A model generated the notes under the pieces. The model was not told the DNA's origin. It did not search any database and worked only from the letters and a program-made list of their open reading frames with translations. A DNA stretch of 64,000 nucleotides. Origin: an uncultured Stenotrophomonas sp. (GTDB taxonomy: Bacteria; Pseudomonadota; Gammaproteobacteria; Xanthomonadales; Xanthomonadaceae). Position numbers and translations under genes: made by a program. Positions 39,018 to 48,390 of this stretch are shown in pieces; within the stretch, counting starts at the first letter, position 1, and the number at the start of each line of letters is the position of its first letter. The stretch covers positions 62,001-126,000 of the forward strand of contig CAJYNG010000020.1 in NCBI GenBank assembly GCA_913775725.1, given 5' to 3'.

Positions 39018-39037
39018 TGTAATAGCGCGTTAGTACA
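39018..39037 (-). promoter_or_regulatory. Operator-like palindrome before TrpR-like gene and his operon
   Basis: TGTAATAGCGCGTTAGTACA: 16 of 20 positions obey dyad symmetry (TGTA...TACA ends, central GCGC/CGCG). It begins four bases from the ATG of the TrpR-like gene, so bound protein would block initiation. GTACTA on the minus strand recalls TrpR operator half-sites. Confidence 0.65.
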
Positions 39038-39081
39038 TTAGCGCATTATTGCGCAGTGCGTCAAATCGAGGATTGAGGGGC

Positions 39082-39328
39082 GGCAGGGCTGCTGCCCTGC
39101 ACCCGCCAAGAGCCAGAGCAAAAGCAAATGCTGATTTCCTGAGCGTTGGCGGGGAGGGTCCGGTGGCAGGGGACGCCGTAAACCCATCCATGGGGGCTTG
39201 GCCGCGGCTTGCTCGTGTGCGCTGTCCTGCGCACACGGCAAGACCAGGGCTGGGCATCCTGCCCAACCCGCCCGAGGCATGCCTCGGGCCCATGCCGCTC
39301 ACACCCCTGCCACCGGACCCTCCCCGCC
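39082..39328 (+). repeat. Composite palindromic element, copy D
   Basis: Short hairpin GGCAGGGCTGCTGCCCTGCA (39082-39101), an AGC/AAA tract (39105-39131), then a long hairpin with perfect 25-bp arms at 39148-39172 and 39304-39328. The loop starts ACGCCGTAAACCCATCC then ATGGGGGCTTGG. It is enlarged relative to copy B by further nested palindromes (GTGTGCGCTGTCCTGCGCAC; GCCCGAGGCATGCCTCGGGC). Confidence 0.75.
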
Positions 39329-39385
39329 TTCGAGAGTTGGCCGCGATCTGTCAGAACAGCGTGGATCGGATCGGAACCGGCTTTT

Positions 39386-39410
39386 GTAGAGTCGAGCCAT
39401 GCTCGACTGC
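39386..39410 (+). repeat. GTAG-headed REP
   Basis: GTAGAGTCGAGCCATGCTCG then ACTGC: GTAG head with palindrome around CATG. Confidence 0.7.
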
Positions 39411-39424
39411 CCTTCGCCATAAAC

Positions 39425-39456
39425 GCAGAACGCCCACCAAAGGGCGGGCGTTCTGC
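39425..39456 (-). terminator. Terminator hairpin of hisS-lipoprotein transcript
   Basis: Arms GCAGAACGCCC and GGGCGTTCTGC enclose a short loop about 25 bases after the lipoprotein stop. No long T-run follows on either strand. Confidence 0.6.
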
Positions 39457-39481
39457 TTTCAAATCAACAACCTGGCTCGAC

Positions 39482-39775
39482 TCAGGGCATACAGCGCACC
39501 TCGGCCTGCAGCGCCCCGCGCCGCAGGCATTCGCCGAACAGGCTGCCCTGCTGGCTCGGCAGGGATTGGATGTTCTGCAACGCCCCTGCGCCCGCCGGGC
39601 ACTTCCGCGCCGCCAGGGCGCGAAGGTCACCCTCCAGCTGCGCGCGGTCGATCACGTGGCAGCGATCGACCTGCAGCCGGTACTGTGCCGAGCCGATCCG
39701 TGCGCTGTGCAGCGCCGGATCGCTCTGGCAGCCCGCCAGCAGGAGCACGCTCAGCGCCCCTGCGGCGGCCCGCAT
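39482..39775 (-). CDS. Small lipoprotein of unknown function
   Basis: A 97-residue predicted lipoprotein. Signal peptide with lipobox LLLAGC (Cys near 15), then a mature part of about 80 residues with further cysteines in DRCHVI, ARKCPAG, FGECLRR and VRCMP, suggesting disulfides in the periplasm. Its ATG overlaps the hisS stop codon by one base (TGATG), or a GTG one codon earlier may be used. Co-transcribed with hisS. I do not recognise the mature domain. Confidence 0.75.
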   Translation of the reverse strand: MRAAAGALSVLLLAGCQSDPALHSARIGSAQYRLQVDRCHVIDRAQLEGDLRALAARKCPAGAGALQNIQSLPSQQGSLFGECLRRGALQAEVRCMP

Positions 39776-41172
39776 CACGCCATCGCCTTGGACTGCTCCA
39801 ACTCCACCTGCAGGGTGCTGGCCAGCTCTTCGCGGGAGACTTCGAACTGCTGCTCACGCACCAGGTCCTTCACCGCCACCACGCCGCGTGCCAGTTCGTC
39901 CTCACCGGCCAGCACCACGAAGCGGATGCCCGCCTTGGCCGCGTACTGAAACTGCTTCCCGATCTTCTTCGGCTCCATCTGCACTTCAGTATTGATGCCA
40001 CCGGCGCGCAGGCGACGCGCGATGTCCAGCGACTGCGGCATGCCCTGCTCGTCCATCAGCGCCACCAGCGCCTGCACGCTGCTGCCCTCGATGCCATCGA
40101 TCAGGCCGGCTTCGCGCAGCTGCCAGAACAGGCGCGACAGGCCGATGGAGATGCCCACGCCCGGCAGCTTCGACTTGCTGTAGTGGCTGGCCAGGTCTTC
40201 GTAGCGGCCGCCCGAGCAGATCGAGCCGATCTGCGGGTGATCGGTCAGCGTGGTCTCGTAGACGGTGCCGGTGTAGTAATCCAGGCCGCGGGCGATGGAG
40301 AAGTTCAGGCAGTACGCGGTTTCCGGCACGCCCAGCGCCTGCACCAGCTGCAGCACTTCGCGCAGTTCGGCCACGCCGGCACGCAAGGTCTCCGACGATT
40401 CCGCCGCTGCCTCCAGCGCGTCCAACTGAGCCATCGCATCGTCGTGGCCCTTCGAACGCACGGCGACGAAGGCCAGGATCTTCTCGACCTGTTCGGCCGG
40501 GATGTTGAAGCCTTCACCCACCAGCGTCTCGCGCACGTAATCGGCACCGCGCTTGTCCAGCTTGTCCACTTCGCGCAGCACCGCCAGCTGGCGCTCGCCT
40601 TCGGCCACGCCCAGGCTCTCGAAGTAACCGCGCAGCAGATTGCGGTTGTTCAGCTGGATGCTGAAATCACCGATGCGCAGCTCCGAGAACACCGCGTGGA
40701 TGACCGCCAGCACTTCGGCGTCGTAACGCACGCTCAGGCTGTCCTTGCCGATCACGTCGATGTCGCACTGGTAGAACTCGCGGAAACGGCCGCGCTGGGC
40801 GCGCTCGCCACGGTAGACGCGCTGCATCTGGTAGCGACGGAACGGGAAGGTCAGTTCGTGTTCGTGCTCGGCCACGTAGCGCGCCAGCGGCACGGTCAGG
40901 TCGAAGCGCAGCGCCATTTCCGGCAGCGAACGGTCACCCGATTCGGCGGCATTGGCCAACGCACCGGTGGACTGCACGAAATACACCTGGCGCTCGGTCT
41001 CGCCACCGGACTTGGTCAGCAGCACGTCGGACAGCTCGAACACCGGCGTCTCCACCGGCAGGAACCCGAAGCGCTCGTAGTTGCGGCGGATGACGTCCAG
41101 CATGCGCTGGAACGCAATCTGCTCGCGCGGCAGCAGCTCAAGGGTGCCGGGCGGGGTACGGGGCTTGATCAC
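39775..41172 (-). CDS. hisS: Histidyl-tRNA synthetase
   Basis: Class II aminoacyl-tRNA synthetase of 465 residues. Motif 2 region ([38 protein letters not shown]), the histidine-specific [12 protein letters not shown] and motif 3 [12 protein letters not shown] are all visible, with a C-terminal anticodon-binding domain ([21 protein letters not shown]). The start is a GTG at 41172 with AGGAG nearby; the 106-residue extension is not credible. It is transcribed toward the his operon but separated from it by about 460 bases. Confidence 0.95.
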   Translation of the reverse strand: MIKPRTPPGTLELLPREQIAFQRMLDVIRRNYERFGFLPVETPVFELSDVLLTKSGGETERQVYFVQSTGALANAAESGDRSLPEMALRFDLTVPLARYVAEHEHELTFPFRRYQMQRVYRGERAQRGRFREFYQCDIDVIGKDSLSVRYDAEVLAVIHAVFSELRIGDFSIQLNNRNLLRGYFESLGVAEGERQLAVLREVDKLDKRGADYVRETLVGEGFNIPAEQVEKILAFVAVRSKGHDDAMAQLDALEAAAESSETLRAGVAELREVLQLVQALGVPETAYCLNFSIARGLDYYTGTVYETTLTDHPQIGSICSGGRYEDLASHYSKSKLPGVGISIGLSRLFWQLREAGLIDGIEGSSVQALVALMDEQGMPQSLDIARRLRAGGINTEVQMEPKKIGKQFQYAAKAGIRFVVLAGEDELARGVVAVKDLVREQQFEVSREELASTLQVELEQSKAMA

Positions 41173-41299
41173 GGGCGGAACTCCTGCTGGAACGGGACGT
41201 GGGAGGGGGCGACATTCTAGCGCCCCCGCCTCGGGCAGGGTCGAACGGCCGCTTGAAGTATCATAAGGCCCTCCCCGCCCGCGATACGCCCCCCGCAAC

Positions 41300-42052
41300 A
41301 TGTCACGGCCTTCCGGCGCTCCGCCCGCCACCAACGATCCCGCCCCGCCGTCCTGCGCCACGCTGGACTGCCTGCACTGCTCGGTTCGCCACCTTGCGGT
41401 GTGCTCGGCGCTGTCGCCCGATGAAGTGCAGGCGCTGGAACAGGTTACCGTTTCGCAGCAGGTGACGATGGGCAGCACCCTGGCCCGCACCGGAGAGGAA
41501 CGCCAGCATGTCTATACATTGACCGGCGGCGCGCTGCGTCTGGTGCGCACCCTCGCTGATGGTCGCCGCCAGATCAACGGCTTCGTACTGCCTGGCGACT
41601 ATCTGGGCCTGAGCGGCAGCGACAATCATCGTTACGACATCGAGGCCATCGCCGACAGCCGTGTATGCCGCGTCGCGCTGCCACAGATGAAGGCGTTGCG
41701 CAGCCGCTTCCCACACCTGGAACGCAAGCTGCTGCAGCGTGCCTGTCAGGAACTGGATGCCGCACAGGACGCCGCACTGGCACTGGCACGCCTGCAACCG
41801 GCCGAGAAGCTGGCCGATTTCCTGCTGCGCCTGGCCGCGCGCGAGGCCAAGCTGGGCGGCGACGGCCTGCGCGTGTCGCTGCCGATGGGTCGTGGCGACA
41901 TCGCCGACCATCTGGGCCTGACCATGGAAACGGTCAGCCGTACCTTCACCAAGCTGCGCCAGCAGGGGTTGATCGCCCTGCCCCACCTGAACGTGGTGGA
42001 GATCCTCGACGAGGACGGGCTGCGCACGCTGGCCGGTGAAGCGTTGATCTGA
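41300..42052 (+). CDS. fnr: FNR-type oxygen-responsive regulator (CRP/FNR family)
   Basis: Transcription factor of 250 residues with a cyclic-nucleotide-like sensor domain and C-terminal winged helix. N-terminal cysteines at 19, 24, 27 and 35 and an internal one at 123 (SRVCRVAL, equivalent to E. coli FNR C122) indicate a [4Fe-4S] oxygen-sensing cluster. The C-x2-C-x7-C spacing is that of FnrN/FnrL-type proteins, not of E. coli FNR. The recognition helix in [20 protein letters not shown] contains the E-x-x-S-R triad that reads FNR boxes. Divergent from hisS. Expected to switch genes for low-oxygen life. Confidence 0.9.
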   Translation: MSRPSGAPPATNDPAPPSCATLDCLHCSVRHLAVCSALSPDEVQALEQVTVSQQVTMGSTLARTGEERQHVYTLTGGALRLVRTLADGRRQINGFVLPGDYLGLSGSDNHRYDIEAIADSRVCRVALPQMKALRSRFPHLERKLLQRACQELDAAQDAALALARLQPAEKLADFLLRLAAREAKLGGDGLRVSLPMGRGDIADHLGLTMETVSRTFTKLRQQGLIALPHLNVVEILDEDGLRTLAGEALI

Positions 42053-42070
42053 CCGCATTGCAGTTCATGG

Positions 42071-42185
42071 GGGCGCCGGCCAGCGGCCGGCACTACCCGT
42101 GTTGCGCGAAGGGCATTGTAGAGTCGAGCCATGCTCGACTCATCGCGCCGTGCGCGAACAGCAGCCGAGCATGGCGCTGCTCTAC
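42071..42185. repeat. REP cluster running into the end of thrC
   Basis: GGGCGCCGGCCAGCGGCCGG then CACTACC (42071-42097), GTAGAGTCGAGCCATGCTCG then ACT (42118-42140) and the opposing GCAGCCGAGCATGGCGCTGC then TCTAC (42161-42185). The last unit contains the TAG stop codon of thrC (42182-42184). Confidence 0.7.
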
Positions 42186-43471
42186 ATGAGAGCCAACACC
42201 TCACGCAACGCCGCGTAATCGGCCGCCAATGGCTCGGCGTGCGCCGGTCGCTGCAACAGCGCGTCCAACGCCGGCGGCACCGCCACCGGGCCACCGATCA
42301 ACGGCTCGACCAACGCCTCGAACTTGGCCGGATGTGCGGTAGCCACCACCGCCCAGTCGCCCTTGGCTCCGCGCGCGCGCAGGTCCTGCAGCACCTTCAC
42401 CGCCGTCGCCGTATGCGGACAGAACAATTCACCACTGCTGGCGTGCGCCGCCGCAATCGTCGCACGGATGGTCACGTCATCCACCGCGAACGCGCGGAAC
42501 GCAGCGCGCAGCTCGGCGTCATCGCCGTGGTAAAGCCAACGCAGGCGCTCGAAGTTGCTTGGTGCCCCTACGTCCATTGCATTTGCAACGGTGGCCACGC
42601 TGGCCTGCGGCTGGTAGTCGCCACCATTGAAGTACGCCGGCAGCACCGCATTGGCATTGGTGGCCAGCACGATCTGCCCGATCGGCACACCCAGCGCGCG
42701 CGCCAATACGGCGGCCATCGCATTACCAAGGTTGCCGGTCGGCACCACCAGGTTGAGCCTGCGACGATGCGCGGCGTAGTGCGTCAACGCCGCATGCGCG
42801 TAGTAGCTCATCTGCGGCAGCAGGCGGCCCAGGCTGATGCTGTTGGCCGAACTCAACGGCACCTGCGCCTGCAGTTCGCGGTCGGCCAGCGCCTGCTTGA
42901 CCATCGCCTGGCAGTCGTCGAAGGCACCGGCCACGCGCAGCGCCTGGATGTTGTCGCCGAAGCAGCCGAGCTGGTGCGCCTGCCGCGGCGACACGCGGCC
43001 ATCCGGATACAGCACCACCACGCGCACGCCGGGCTGGCGATGGAAGGCCGCAGCAACGGCGGCGCCGGTATCGCCGGACGTGGCGACAACAATCGTCAGA
43101 TCGCGGTCCTTGCCGGCCTGCAGCCGCGACAGCGTTCCAGCCAGGAAGCGCGCACCGATGTCCTTGAACGCCGCCGTCGGCCCATGGAACAGCTCCAGCA
43201 CATGGTCACCGCCGCCCAGTGGACGCAGCGGCACCGGAAAGTCGAACGCCTCGCGGCAGATCGATGGCAGCACTGCCTCCAGAGCATCGCCTGCGAAGAA
43301 CGGTGCCAGCAGATCGGCGGCGGTATCGGCCAGCGTTGCGCCGGCCTGCAGCTCACGTGGCGCCGGCAGCACCTGCGGAACATACAGCCCACCATCGGGC
43401 GCCAATCCTGCAGTGATCGCCGCACTGAGGCCAACAGCCGGGAAGCGGCCACGGGTCGAAACAAATTGCAT
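42182..43471 (-). CDS. thrC: Threonine synthase
   Basis: PLP enzyme of 429 residues that converts O-phosphohomoserine to threonine. Start MQFVSTRGRFPAVGLSAAIT, the PLP lysine in GPTAAFKDIGARFLA, and the phosphate-binding SGDTGAAVAAAFH and VVPTGNLGNAMAA loops are typical of the longer, enterobacterial-type enzyme. The ATG at 43471 lies 29 bases after thrB; the long upstream extension inside thrB is rejected. The stop codon sits inside a REP palindrome. Confidence 0.95.
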   Translation of the reverse strand: MQFVSTRGRFPAVGLSAAITAGLAPDGGLYVPQVLPAPRELQAGATLADTAADLLAPFFAGDALEAVLPSICREAFDFPVPLRPLGGGDHVLELFHGPTAAFKDIGARFLAGTLSRLQAGKDRDLTIVVATSGDTGAAVAAAFHRQPGVRVVVLYPDGRVSPRQAHQLGCFGDNIQALRVAGAFDDCQAMVKQALADRELQAQVPLSSANSISLGRLLPQMSYYAHAALTHYAAHRRRLNLVVPTGNLGNAMAAVLARALGVPIGQIVLATNANAVLPAYFNGGDYQPQASVATVANAMDVGAPSNFERLRWLYHGDDAELRAAFRAFAVDDVTIRATIAAAHASSGELFCPHTATAVKVLQDLRARGAKGDWAVVATAHPAKFEALVEPLIGGPVAVPPALDALLQRPAHAEPLAADYAALREVLALM

Positions 43472-43500
43472 GGGTTGGGTATCCAGTAAAGGGGAAGGAT

Positions 43501-44415
43501 TCAGCACAAGCGGGCCCCCGGTGCATCCAGCGGCGACACCCAGGCATCGCTGTCGAAACCGGCGGCGGCGAATGCCGCCTGCACCGGTGCGGCAGCGGCG
43601 CGGGCCTGGTCGGCGTCCTCGAACCAGGCGAACACGCTCGGACCGGCACCGGAGATGCCTGCCCCCATCGCCTGTGCCGACAGCGCCGCATCGCGTGCGG
43701 CCTCGAAACCCGTGATCAGGCCGGCCCGGCGCGGCTCCACCAGCACGTCGCGCAGTCCCGCGCGCACCAGTGCGGCATCGCTGCGATGACAACCACTGAG
43801 CACCAGCGCGAGGTTCGCGCTCTGCGCCACGAATTCACCCAGCGCATAGCTGCCCTGCAGCGCCTGGCGTGCGCGGCGTGTTTCCAGCACCGCGTGCGGA
43901 TGCACCAGCAGGCTGTGCCAGGTCGCCGGCACCGGAATCGGCAGCAGGCGGTCGGCCGTGCACAGTGCAAGCCCCCCCAGCAGCAGCGGCCCCACGTTGT
44001 CGCCGTGGCGGCCACCGCTGGCCACGGCCTCTCCATCCAGCGCAAACGGATACAGCGCCTCGCGCGACAGCGGCGCATCCAGCAGCGCATTGGCGGCAAC
44101 CAGCGCAGCGACGCACGACGCTGCCGAACCGCCCATGCCGGAACCGAACGGAATGCCCTTGTCGATCTCCACCGCGAAACCGAAGTCCAGGCCCAGCCCT
44201 GCGCGCAGAGACATCAACGCAGCACCCGCGGTGTTTCCAGCCGCATCCAGTGGCAGCTCGACGACGCTGCCGCGAATCGCCTCGATGCGCACCACCGGCT
44301 CATCGATGCGGCGCACGCTCACGGTATCGCCAACACCGGCGATGGCATGACCAAGAATGTCGAAACCCACCGCCACGTTGGCCACCGAGGCGGGCGCGAA
44401 CGCATGTGCGATCAC
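43501..44415 (-). CDS. thrB: Homoserine kinase
   Basis: GHMP-family kinase of 304 residues, phosphorylating homoserine. The ATP-binding motif [15 protein letters not shown] lies at about 88-102, with [13 protein letters not shown] at the N-terminus and [15 protein letters not shown] in the third GHMP motif. The start is a GTG overlapping the thrA stop by four bases (GTGA), so translation is coupled. Confidence 0.94.
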   Translation of the reverse strand: MIAHAFAPASVANVAVGFDILGHAIAGVGDTVSVRRIDEPVVRIEAIRGSVVELPLDAAGNTAGAALMSLRAGLGLDFGFAVEIDKGIPFGSGMGGSAASCVAALVAANALLDAPLSREALYPFALDGEAVASGGRHGDNVGPLLLGGLALCTADRLLPIPVPATWHSLLVHPHAVLETRRARQALQGSYALGEFVAQSANLALVLSGCHRSDAALVRAGLRDVLVEPRRAGLITGFEAARDAALSAQAMGAGISGAGPSVFAWFEDADQARAAAAPVQAAFAAAGFDSDAWVSPLDAPGARLC

Positions 44416-46916
44416 AGCCGCGCTCCTTCGCCGGCCGCCACCCGCAGCAGGTCCGCGAACACGCCAGCCGCCGTGACTTCCGGGCCAGCCCCCGGCCCCT
44501 GCACCACCAACGGGTTGTCGCAGTAGCGGCGGGTACGGAACTGCACCACGTTGTCGGTCAGCCGCAGGTTGGCAAAGGCGTGGTCGGCGGGCAATTCCTG
44601 CAGGCCCACCGAGGCGCCGTCGGCGCCCAGCTGTGCAACATAGCGCAGCACCGCGCCACGCGCCCGCGCGTCCTGCAGCCGCTGCAGCAGGCTGGCATCG
44701 GACTCGCCCAGTCGCGCCATGAAGTCATCCACGCTGCCGTCGCGCAGCAGCGCCGGCACCAGGCTTTCCACCTCTACCTGTTCCAGGCTGAGTGCATGGC
44801 CGGCTTCGCGGGCAAGGATCACCAGCTTGCGCGCCACGTCCACGCCCGAAAGATCATCGCGCGGGTCCGGCTCGGTGTAGCCCATCGACCGCGCCTGCGC
44901 GACCAACTGCGAGAACGGCTGGCTGCCATCGAAGCGGTTGAACAGCCAGGCCAGCGTGCCGGAGAAGATGCCTTCGATGGCCAGTACCTCGTCACCGGTA
45001 TCGACCAGGTCGCGCAGCGTGGTGATCACCGGCAGGCCTGCGCCCACCGTGGCCTCGTAACGGAAACGCGCGCCACTGGCCGCCGCCGCCGCGCGGATGC
45101 GCTGGTAGCGCGGCAGCGGGCCGGCACCGGCCTGTTTGTTGGGGGTGACCACATGGATGCCGGCGGCCAACCAACCCTCGTAGCGCTCGGCCACCTCGGC
45201 ACTGCCGCTGCAATCGATCACCACCGCATGCGGCAGGTGCGCGGCCAGCAGGTGTTCGGTGAAACGATCCAGATCGCTGGACTCGCCCGCGCCCTGCAAT
45301 GCCTCCCGCCAGTCGGCGTGCAGGCCATCCACTTCCAGGCGCATGCGCGAACGCGAGGCCAGCGCACGCAGGCGCAGATCCACATTGGCCTTGGCCAGCA
45401 GCTGCGGGCGGGCCGCCAACAGCTGATCCAGCAGCGCCGCACCCACGTTGCCCGGCCCGATCACACCTACCGCAAACGTCTGCGGCGACAGCCAGAAGCC
45501 GGCATGTGCAGCGCGCAGCGCACGGGTGGCATCGGCACTGTCCACCGCGACCGAGATATTGCGTTCGGACGAGCCCTGCGCGATCGCCAGGATGTTCACC
45601 TGCGCACGTCCCAGTGCCTCGAACAGGCGTGCGGCCACACCCGGCTGCCCGGCCATGCCGTCACCCACCGCCGCCAGTACGCTGACGCCCTCACTGACCT
45701 GCACGCGCTGCACCTGGCCCACCGACAGTTCATGCGCGAACGCGTGCAGCAGTGCCTCACGGCCACGCGCTGCTTCGGCGGCGCGCACCACGCAGCAGAT
45801 CGAATGTTCCGACGAACCCTGCGAGATCATCACCACCGACACCTGCGCCTGGCGCAGGGCGGCAAACACGCGCTCGGCGGTACCGGGCACGCCGATCAGG
45901 CCGGTGCCTTCCAGGTTCAGCAGAGCCAGCCCCGGGCTCAGGGTCAGGCCCTTCACCGGCCCGCGCGGCGAGCGTTCGGCGCTGATGCGCGTGCCCGGGT
46001 GCGCAGGCTGGAACGTATTGCGGATGAAGATCGGCAGGCCAAGGCGGATTGCCGGCGACATCGTCTGCGGATGCACCACCTTGGCGCCGAAATACGCCAG
46101 TTCGCAGGCCTCGTCGTAGCTGAGTGATTCCAGCTGCACTGCTTCGGGCACCAGTCGCGGGTCGGCCGACAGCACGCCGTCGACGTCGGTCCAGATGTGC
46201 AGTTCATCGGCGTTGAACAACGCGGCGAAGATCGCGCCGGAGTAATCGCTGCCGTTGCGGCCGAGCGTGGTGATGCGGTCATCGCGGTCACGCGCGACGA
46301 ATCCGGTGGCAACCAGGCGCGATTGCGGGTGCTGCAGCCGCCACTTGGCCAGACGGTCGGCACTGGCCTCCCAGTCGACATCCACGCCCAGTTCGCCATG
46401 CCCGACCACCAGCACATCACGCGCGTCGAGCACCGCGCAGTCTTCGCCCAATGCACGCAGGTGGGTGCCAAGCAGCTGCGCGGAGAACACTTCGCCCAGA
46501 CCCTGCACGCGGTCCAGGACTTCGCGCGGCAGCTCACCGATCACCGCCAGCGCCGCCAGCACTTCGGCCAGCTGATCAAAGCGGGCGTCGATCCATTCGA
46601 CGGTCTCGCCCACCTGCTCGCCCAACAGCGCCACAGCGGCGCCACGATGGCGCGCGCGCAGCGCATGCCAGGCCTCGCGCCAACTCTCGTCGCCCTTGGC
46701 CGCCAGCTGCGCCAGTTCAATCAAAGCGTCGGTGACGCCCTTCATCGCCGAGACGACAGTGACCTGCAGCGATTCGGGACGGGTCAGCAGCAGGCCGGCA
46801 ACATGGCGATAGCGTTCGGCATCGGCCACCGAGGTGCCGCCGAACTTGTGCACGACAGTGGACGGCGCAGCCAGGTCGGCCGGGGCAACGGGATGAGCGG
46901 GGGCGTGGGAAGACAT
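44412..46916 (-). CDS. thrA: Bifunctional aspartokinase/homoserine dehydrogenase I
   Basis: Fusion of 834 residues that catalyses the first and third steps from aspartate to threonine. The N-terminal kinase begins with KFGGTSVAD at about 24. Two ACT domains ([36 protein letters not shown]) bind threonine for feedback. The C-terminal dehydrogenase has [17 protein letters not shown] for NADPH and [11 protein letters not shown]. First structural gene of thrABC, preceded by a leader peptide and mutually exclusive hairpins. Confidence 0.95.
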   Translation of the reverse strand: MSSHAPAHPVAPADLAAPSTVVHKFGGTSVADAERYRHVAGLLLTRPESLQVTVVSAMKGVTDALIELAQLAAKGDESWREAWHALRARHRGAAVALLGEQVGETVEWIDARFDQLAEVLAALAVIGELPREVLDRVQGLGEVFSAQLLGTHLRALGEDCAVLDARDVLVVGHGELGVDVDWEASADRLAKWRLQHPQSRLVATGFVARDRDDRITTLGRNGSDYSGAIFAALFNADELHIWTDVDGVLSADPRLVPEAVQLESLSYDEACELAYFGAKVVHPQTMSPAIRLGLPIFIRNTFQPAHPGTRISAERSPRGPVKGLTLSPGLALLNLEGTGLIGVPGTAERVFAALRQAQVSVVMISQGSSEHSICCVVRAAEAARGREALLHAFAHELSVGQVQRVQVSEGVSVLAAVGDGMAGQPGVAARLFEALGRAQVNILAIAQGSSERNISVAVDSADATRALRAAHAGFWLSPQTFAVGVIGPGNVGAALLDQLLAARPQLLAKANVDLRLRALASRSRMRLEVDGLHADWREALQGAGESSDLDRFTEHLLAAHLPHAVVIDCSGSAEVAERYEGWLAAGIHVVTPNKQAGAGPLPRYQRIRAAAAASGARFRYEATVGAGLPVITTLRDLVDTGDEVLAIEGIFSGTLAWLFNRFDGSQPFSQLVAQARSMGYTEPDPRDDLSGVDVARKLVILAREAGHALSLEQVEVESLVPALLRDGSVDDFMARLGESDASLLQRLQDARARGAVLRYVAQLGADGASVGLQELPADHAFANLRLTDNVVQFRTRRYCDNPLVVQGPGAGPEVTAAGVFADLLRVAAGEGARL

Positions 46917-46932
46917 GCAGACCTCGGTAGGA

Positions 46933-46986
46933 GGCCCCGTCGCATGCAGGTGTCGAGTTTCCCCGCCACCTGTAGGGTGCGGGGCC
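46933..46986 (-). promoter_or_regulatory. Alternative hairpins between thr leader and thrA (attenuator-like)
   Basis: Three pairings compete: GGCCCCG/CGGGGCC (46933-46939 with 46980-46986), CAGGTG/CACCTG (46947-46952 with 46967-46972) and CCCCGC/GCGGGG (46961-46966 with 46979-46984). The first two nest; the third excludes the first. This is the layout of amino-acid attenuators, but no T-run follows, so control could act through ribosome access to thrA or through Rho. Confidence 0.6.
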
Positions 46987-47000
46987 GTGGTTTTCGGGAG

Positions 47001-47135
47001 TTACACGAAGACGACGGGCCGCACCAGGGCAGTGGTGACGGTGGTGGTGGTAATGGTGGTGGTGGCGACCGGCGCAGCCGAACGGCCCGCAGTGGCGGGG
47101 GCGATCAGGCTGGCGTGGGCGGCATCAAGGACCAT
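47001..47135 (-). CDS. thrL: thr operon leader peptide
   Basis: A 44-codon frame whose core reads TTTITTTTVTT, nine threonine codons and an isoleucine within eleven codons, before the stop about 85 bases ahead of thrA. Threonine and isoleucine starvation would stall ribosomes here, as in the E. coli thr leader (established for that system). ATG at 47135; no Shine-Dalgarno, and a possible TTGACA -35 at 47172-47167 puts the transcript start only a few bases upstream, so the message may be nearly leaderless. Peptide identity is seen directly; regulation is inferred. Confidence 0.85.
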   Translation of the reverse strand: MVLDAAHASLIAPATAGRSAAPVATTTITTTTVTTALVRPVVFV

Positions 47136-47138
47136 GAC

Positions 47139-47172
47139 GCACAGAAAACACTGTGCGCCGGCCCGCTGTCAA
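47139..47172 (-). promoter_or_regulatory. Probable thr promoter with small palindrome
   Basis: TTGACA (47172-47167 on the minus strand) followed at 17-18 bases by TTTTCT, a poor -10. The -10 region lies inside a palindrome GCACAG-N6-CTGTGC (47139-47156), which could also bind a regulator. Confidence 0.45.
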
Positions 47173-47273
47173 GTGCTGCGATGCAAAAAACCATTGCCGC
47201 GATCATCGGCCAACGTGCCGGCATTTGGTTGCATCTGAGACCAAGCCAGCATCAGCACGCTTGACGAGCGTAT

Positions 47274-48224
47274 TCAGCCTGCATGTTCGGCGATCGCGCG
47301 CGGCGTGCGGTGGGCGTGCGCGCACAGCATCACGCCCGCCACCAGGAACACGATCGCCAGTGCTTCCAGCAGCGAGGGCCAGCGCTGCTGCCAGGCGAAG
47401 GCATACGCCAACGCGAACAGCGTCTCGAACACGATCATCTGGCCGGTCAGGGTCAGCGGCAGCAGGCGGCTGGCGCGGTTCCAGAACGCGTTGCCGAGGA
47501 TCGAGGCCACCACCGCCACACCGGCGCTGATCGCCCAGAAACCACTCCACTGCGCCGCCGTGTGGCCGCCGGTGTGGCCGATGAAGGCCATCGGCACCAA
47601 CAGCAGGGACAGGCCGCCGGTGGTGACGCCGGTCAGCAACGACCAGTCGTGGCTGGACAGATCCGGTCGGCGCGCCAGCCAGCGGCTGTTGCCGATCGAG
47701 TACAACGCCCATGAGAACAGCGCGCCGAATGCACACAGCAGGCCGATCAGGCGCTGCCGCCACGGGGTTGCCAGGTGCTCGGACATCAGTGCTTCCCAGC
47801 CAACCAGTGCCACGCCCAGCACGCACAGCCCAAGTGCCGGCAACAGCTGCTTCAGTGGTACAGCGCCCTGCTCGCGCACACCAACCAGGGTAACCACCAC
47901 CGGAATCAGGCCGACAATCAAGGACGCCGCCGCGCCACCGGCCCACTGCACCGCCGTCGCCAGCAGCAGGAAGTACACCAGGTTCCCGGCCAGGCTCAGC
48001 CACAGCAGGCCGATCCATTCGGCGCGGCCCAGCCGCGGTGCCAGCCGCTTCCACCGCGGCAGCAGCAGGGCTACGGCGATCAGGCCGTAGACCAGATAGC
48101 GGCCGGCCGACAGTTGCAGAGCGTTGAACGACTGCAGCACGGCGGGCGCGAGGAAAACCACGCCCCACAGCGCGCCAGCGGCAACGCCATTGGCGATGCC
48201 CAAGGCCATCGGGTTGTTGCGCAT
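47274..48224 (-). CDS. EamA/DMT-family exporter
   Basis: Inner-membrane transporter of 316 residues with ten predicted helices in two EamA repeats (for example GVVFLAPAVLQSFNALQLSAGRY... in the first and VVASILGNAFWNRASRLLPL in the second). Proteins of this family export amino acids or metabolites; a threonine or homoserine exporter next to the thr operon is conceivable, but the sequence does not show the substrate. Lies downstream of the AraC regulator gene on the same strand, with a REP pair in between. Confidence 0.83.
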   Translation of the reverse strand: MRNNPMALGIANGVAAGALWGVVFLAPAVLQSFNALQLSAGRYLVYGLIAVALLLPRWKRLAPRLGRAEWIGLLWLSLAGNLVYFLLLATAVQWAGGAAASLIVGLIPVVVTLVGVREQGAVPLKQLLPALGLCVLGVALVGWEALMSEHLATPWRQRLIGLLCAFGALFSWALYSIGNSRWLARRPDLSSHDWSLLTGVTTGGLSLLLVPMAFIGHTGGHTAAQWSGFWAISAGVAVVASILGNAFWNRASRLLPLTLTGQMIVFETLFALAYAFAWQQRWPSLLEALAIVFLVAGVMLCAHAHRTPRAIAEHAG

Positions 48225-48313
48225 TCGGAATATTCGGGGGGAGAGAGCGGGCCGCGCAGTGTAAGCGCTGGCCGGTAGGCGCTCTTGACCCAGGCTATTG
48301 CCTTGTCATCTCT

Positions 48314-48387
48314 GTAGAGCCGAGCCAATGCTCGGCTGCGATTGGCCCTGTGCAGATAAGGGCAGCCGAGCGTGGGCTCGGCTCTAC
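48314..48387. repeat. Inverted pair of GTAG REPs
   Basis: GTAGAGCCGAGCCAATGCTC then GGCTG (48314-48338) faces CAGCCGAGCGTGGGCTCGGC then TCTAC (to 48387). Near the end of the AraC regulator gene. Confidence 0.7.
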
Positions 48388-48390
48388 AAG

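Larger units (their letters stand above)
39015..39481. other. Intergenic region: his operator, composite palindrome, REP, terminator
   Basis: No gene is apparent. From left to right: the his operator (39018-39037), composite palindromic element D (39082-39328), a GTAG REP (39386-39410) and a hairpin (39425-39456) after the lipoprotein gene. Confidence 0.75.
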
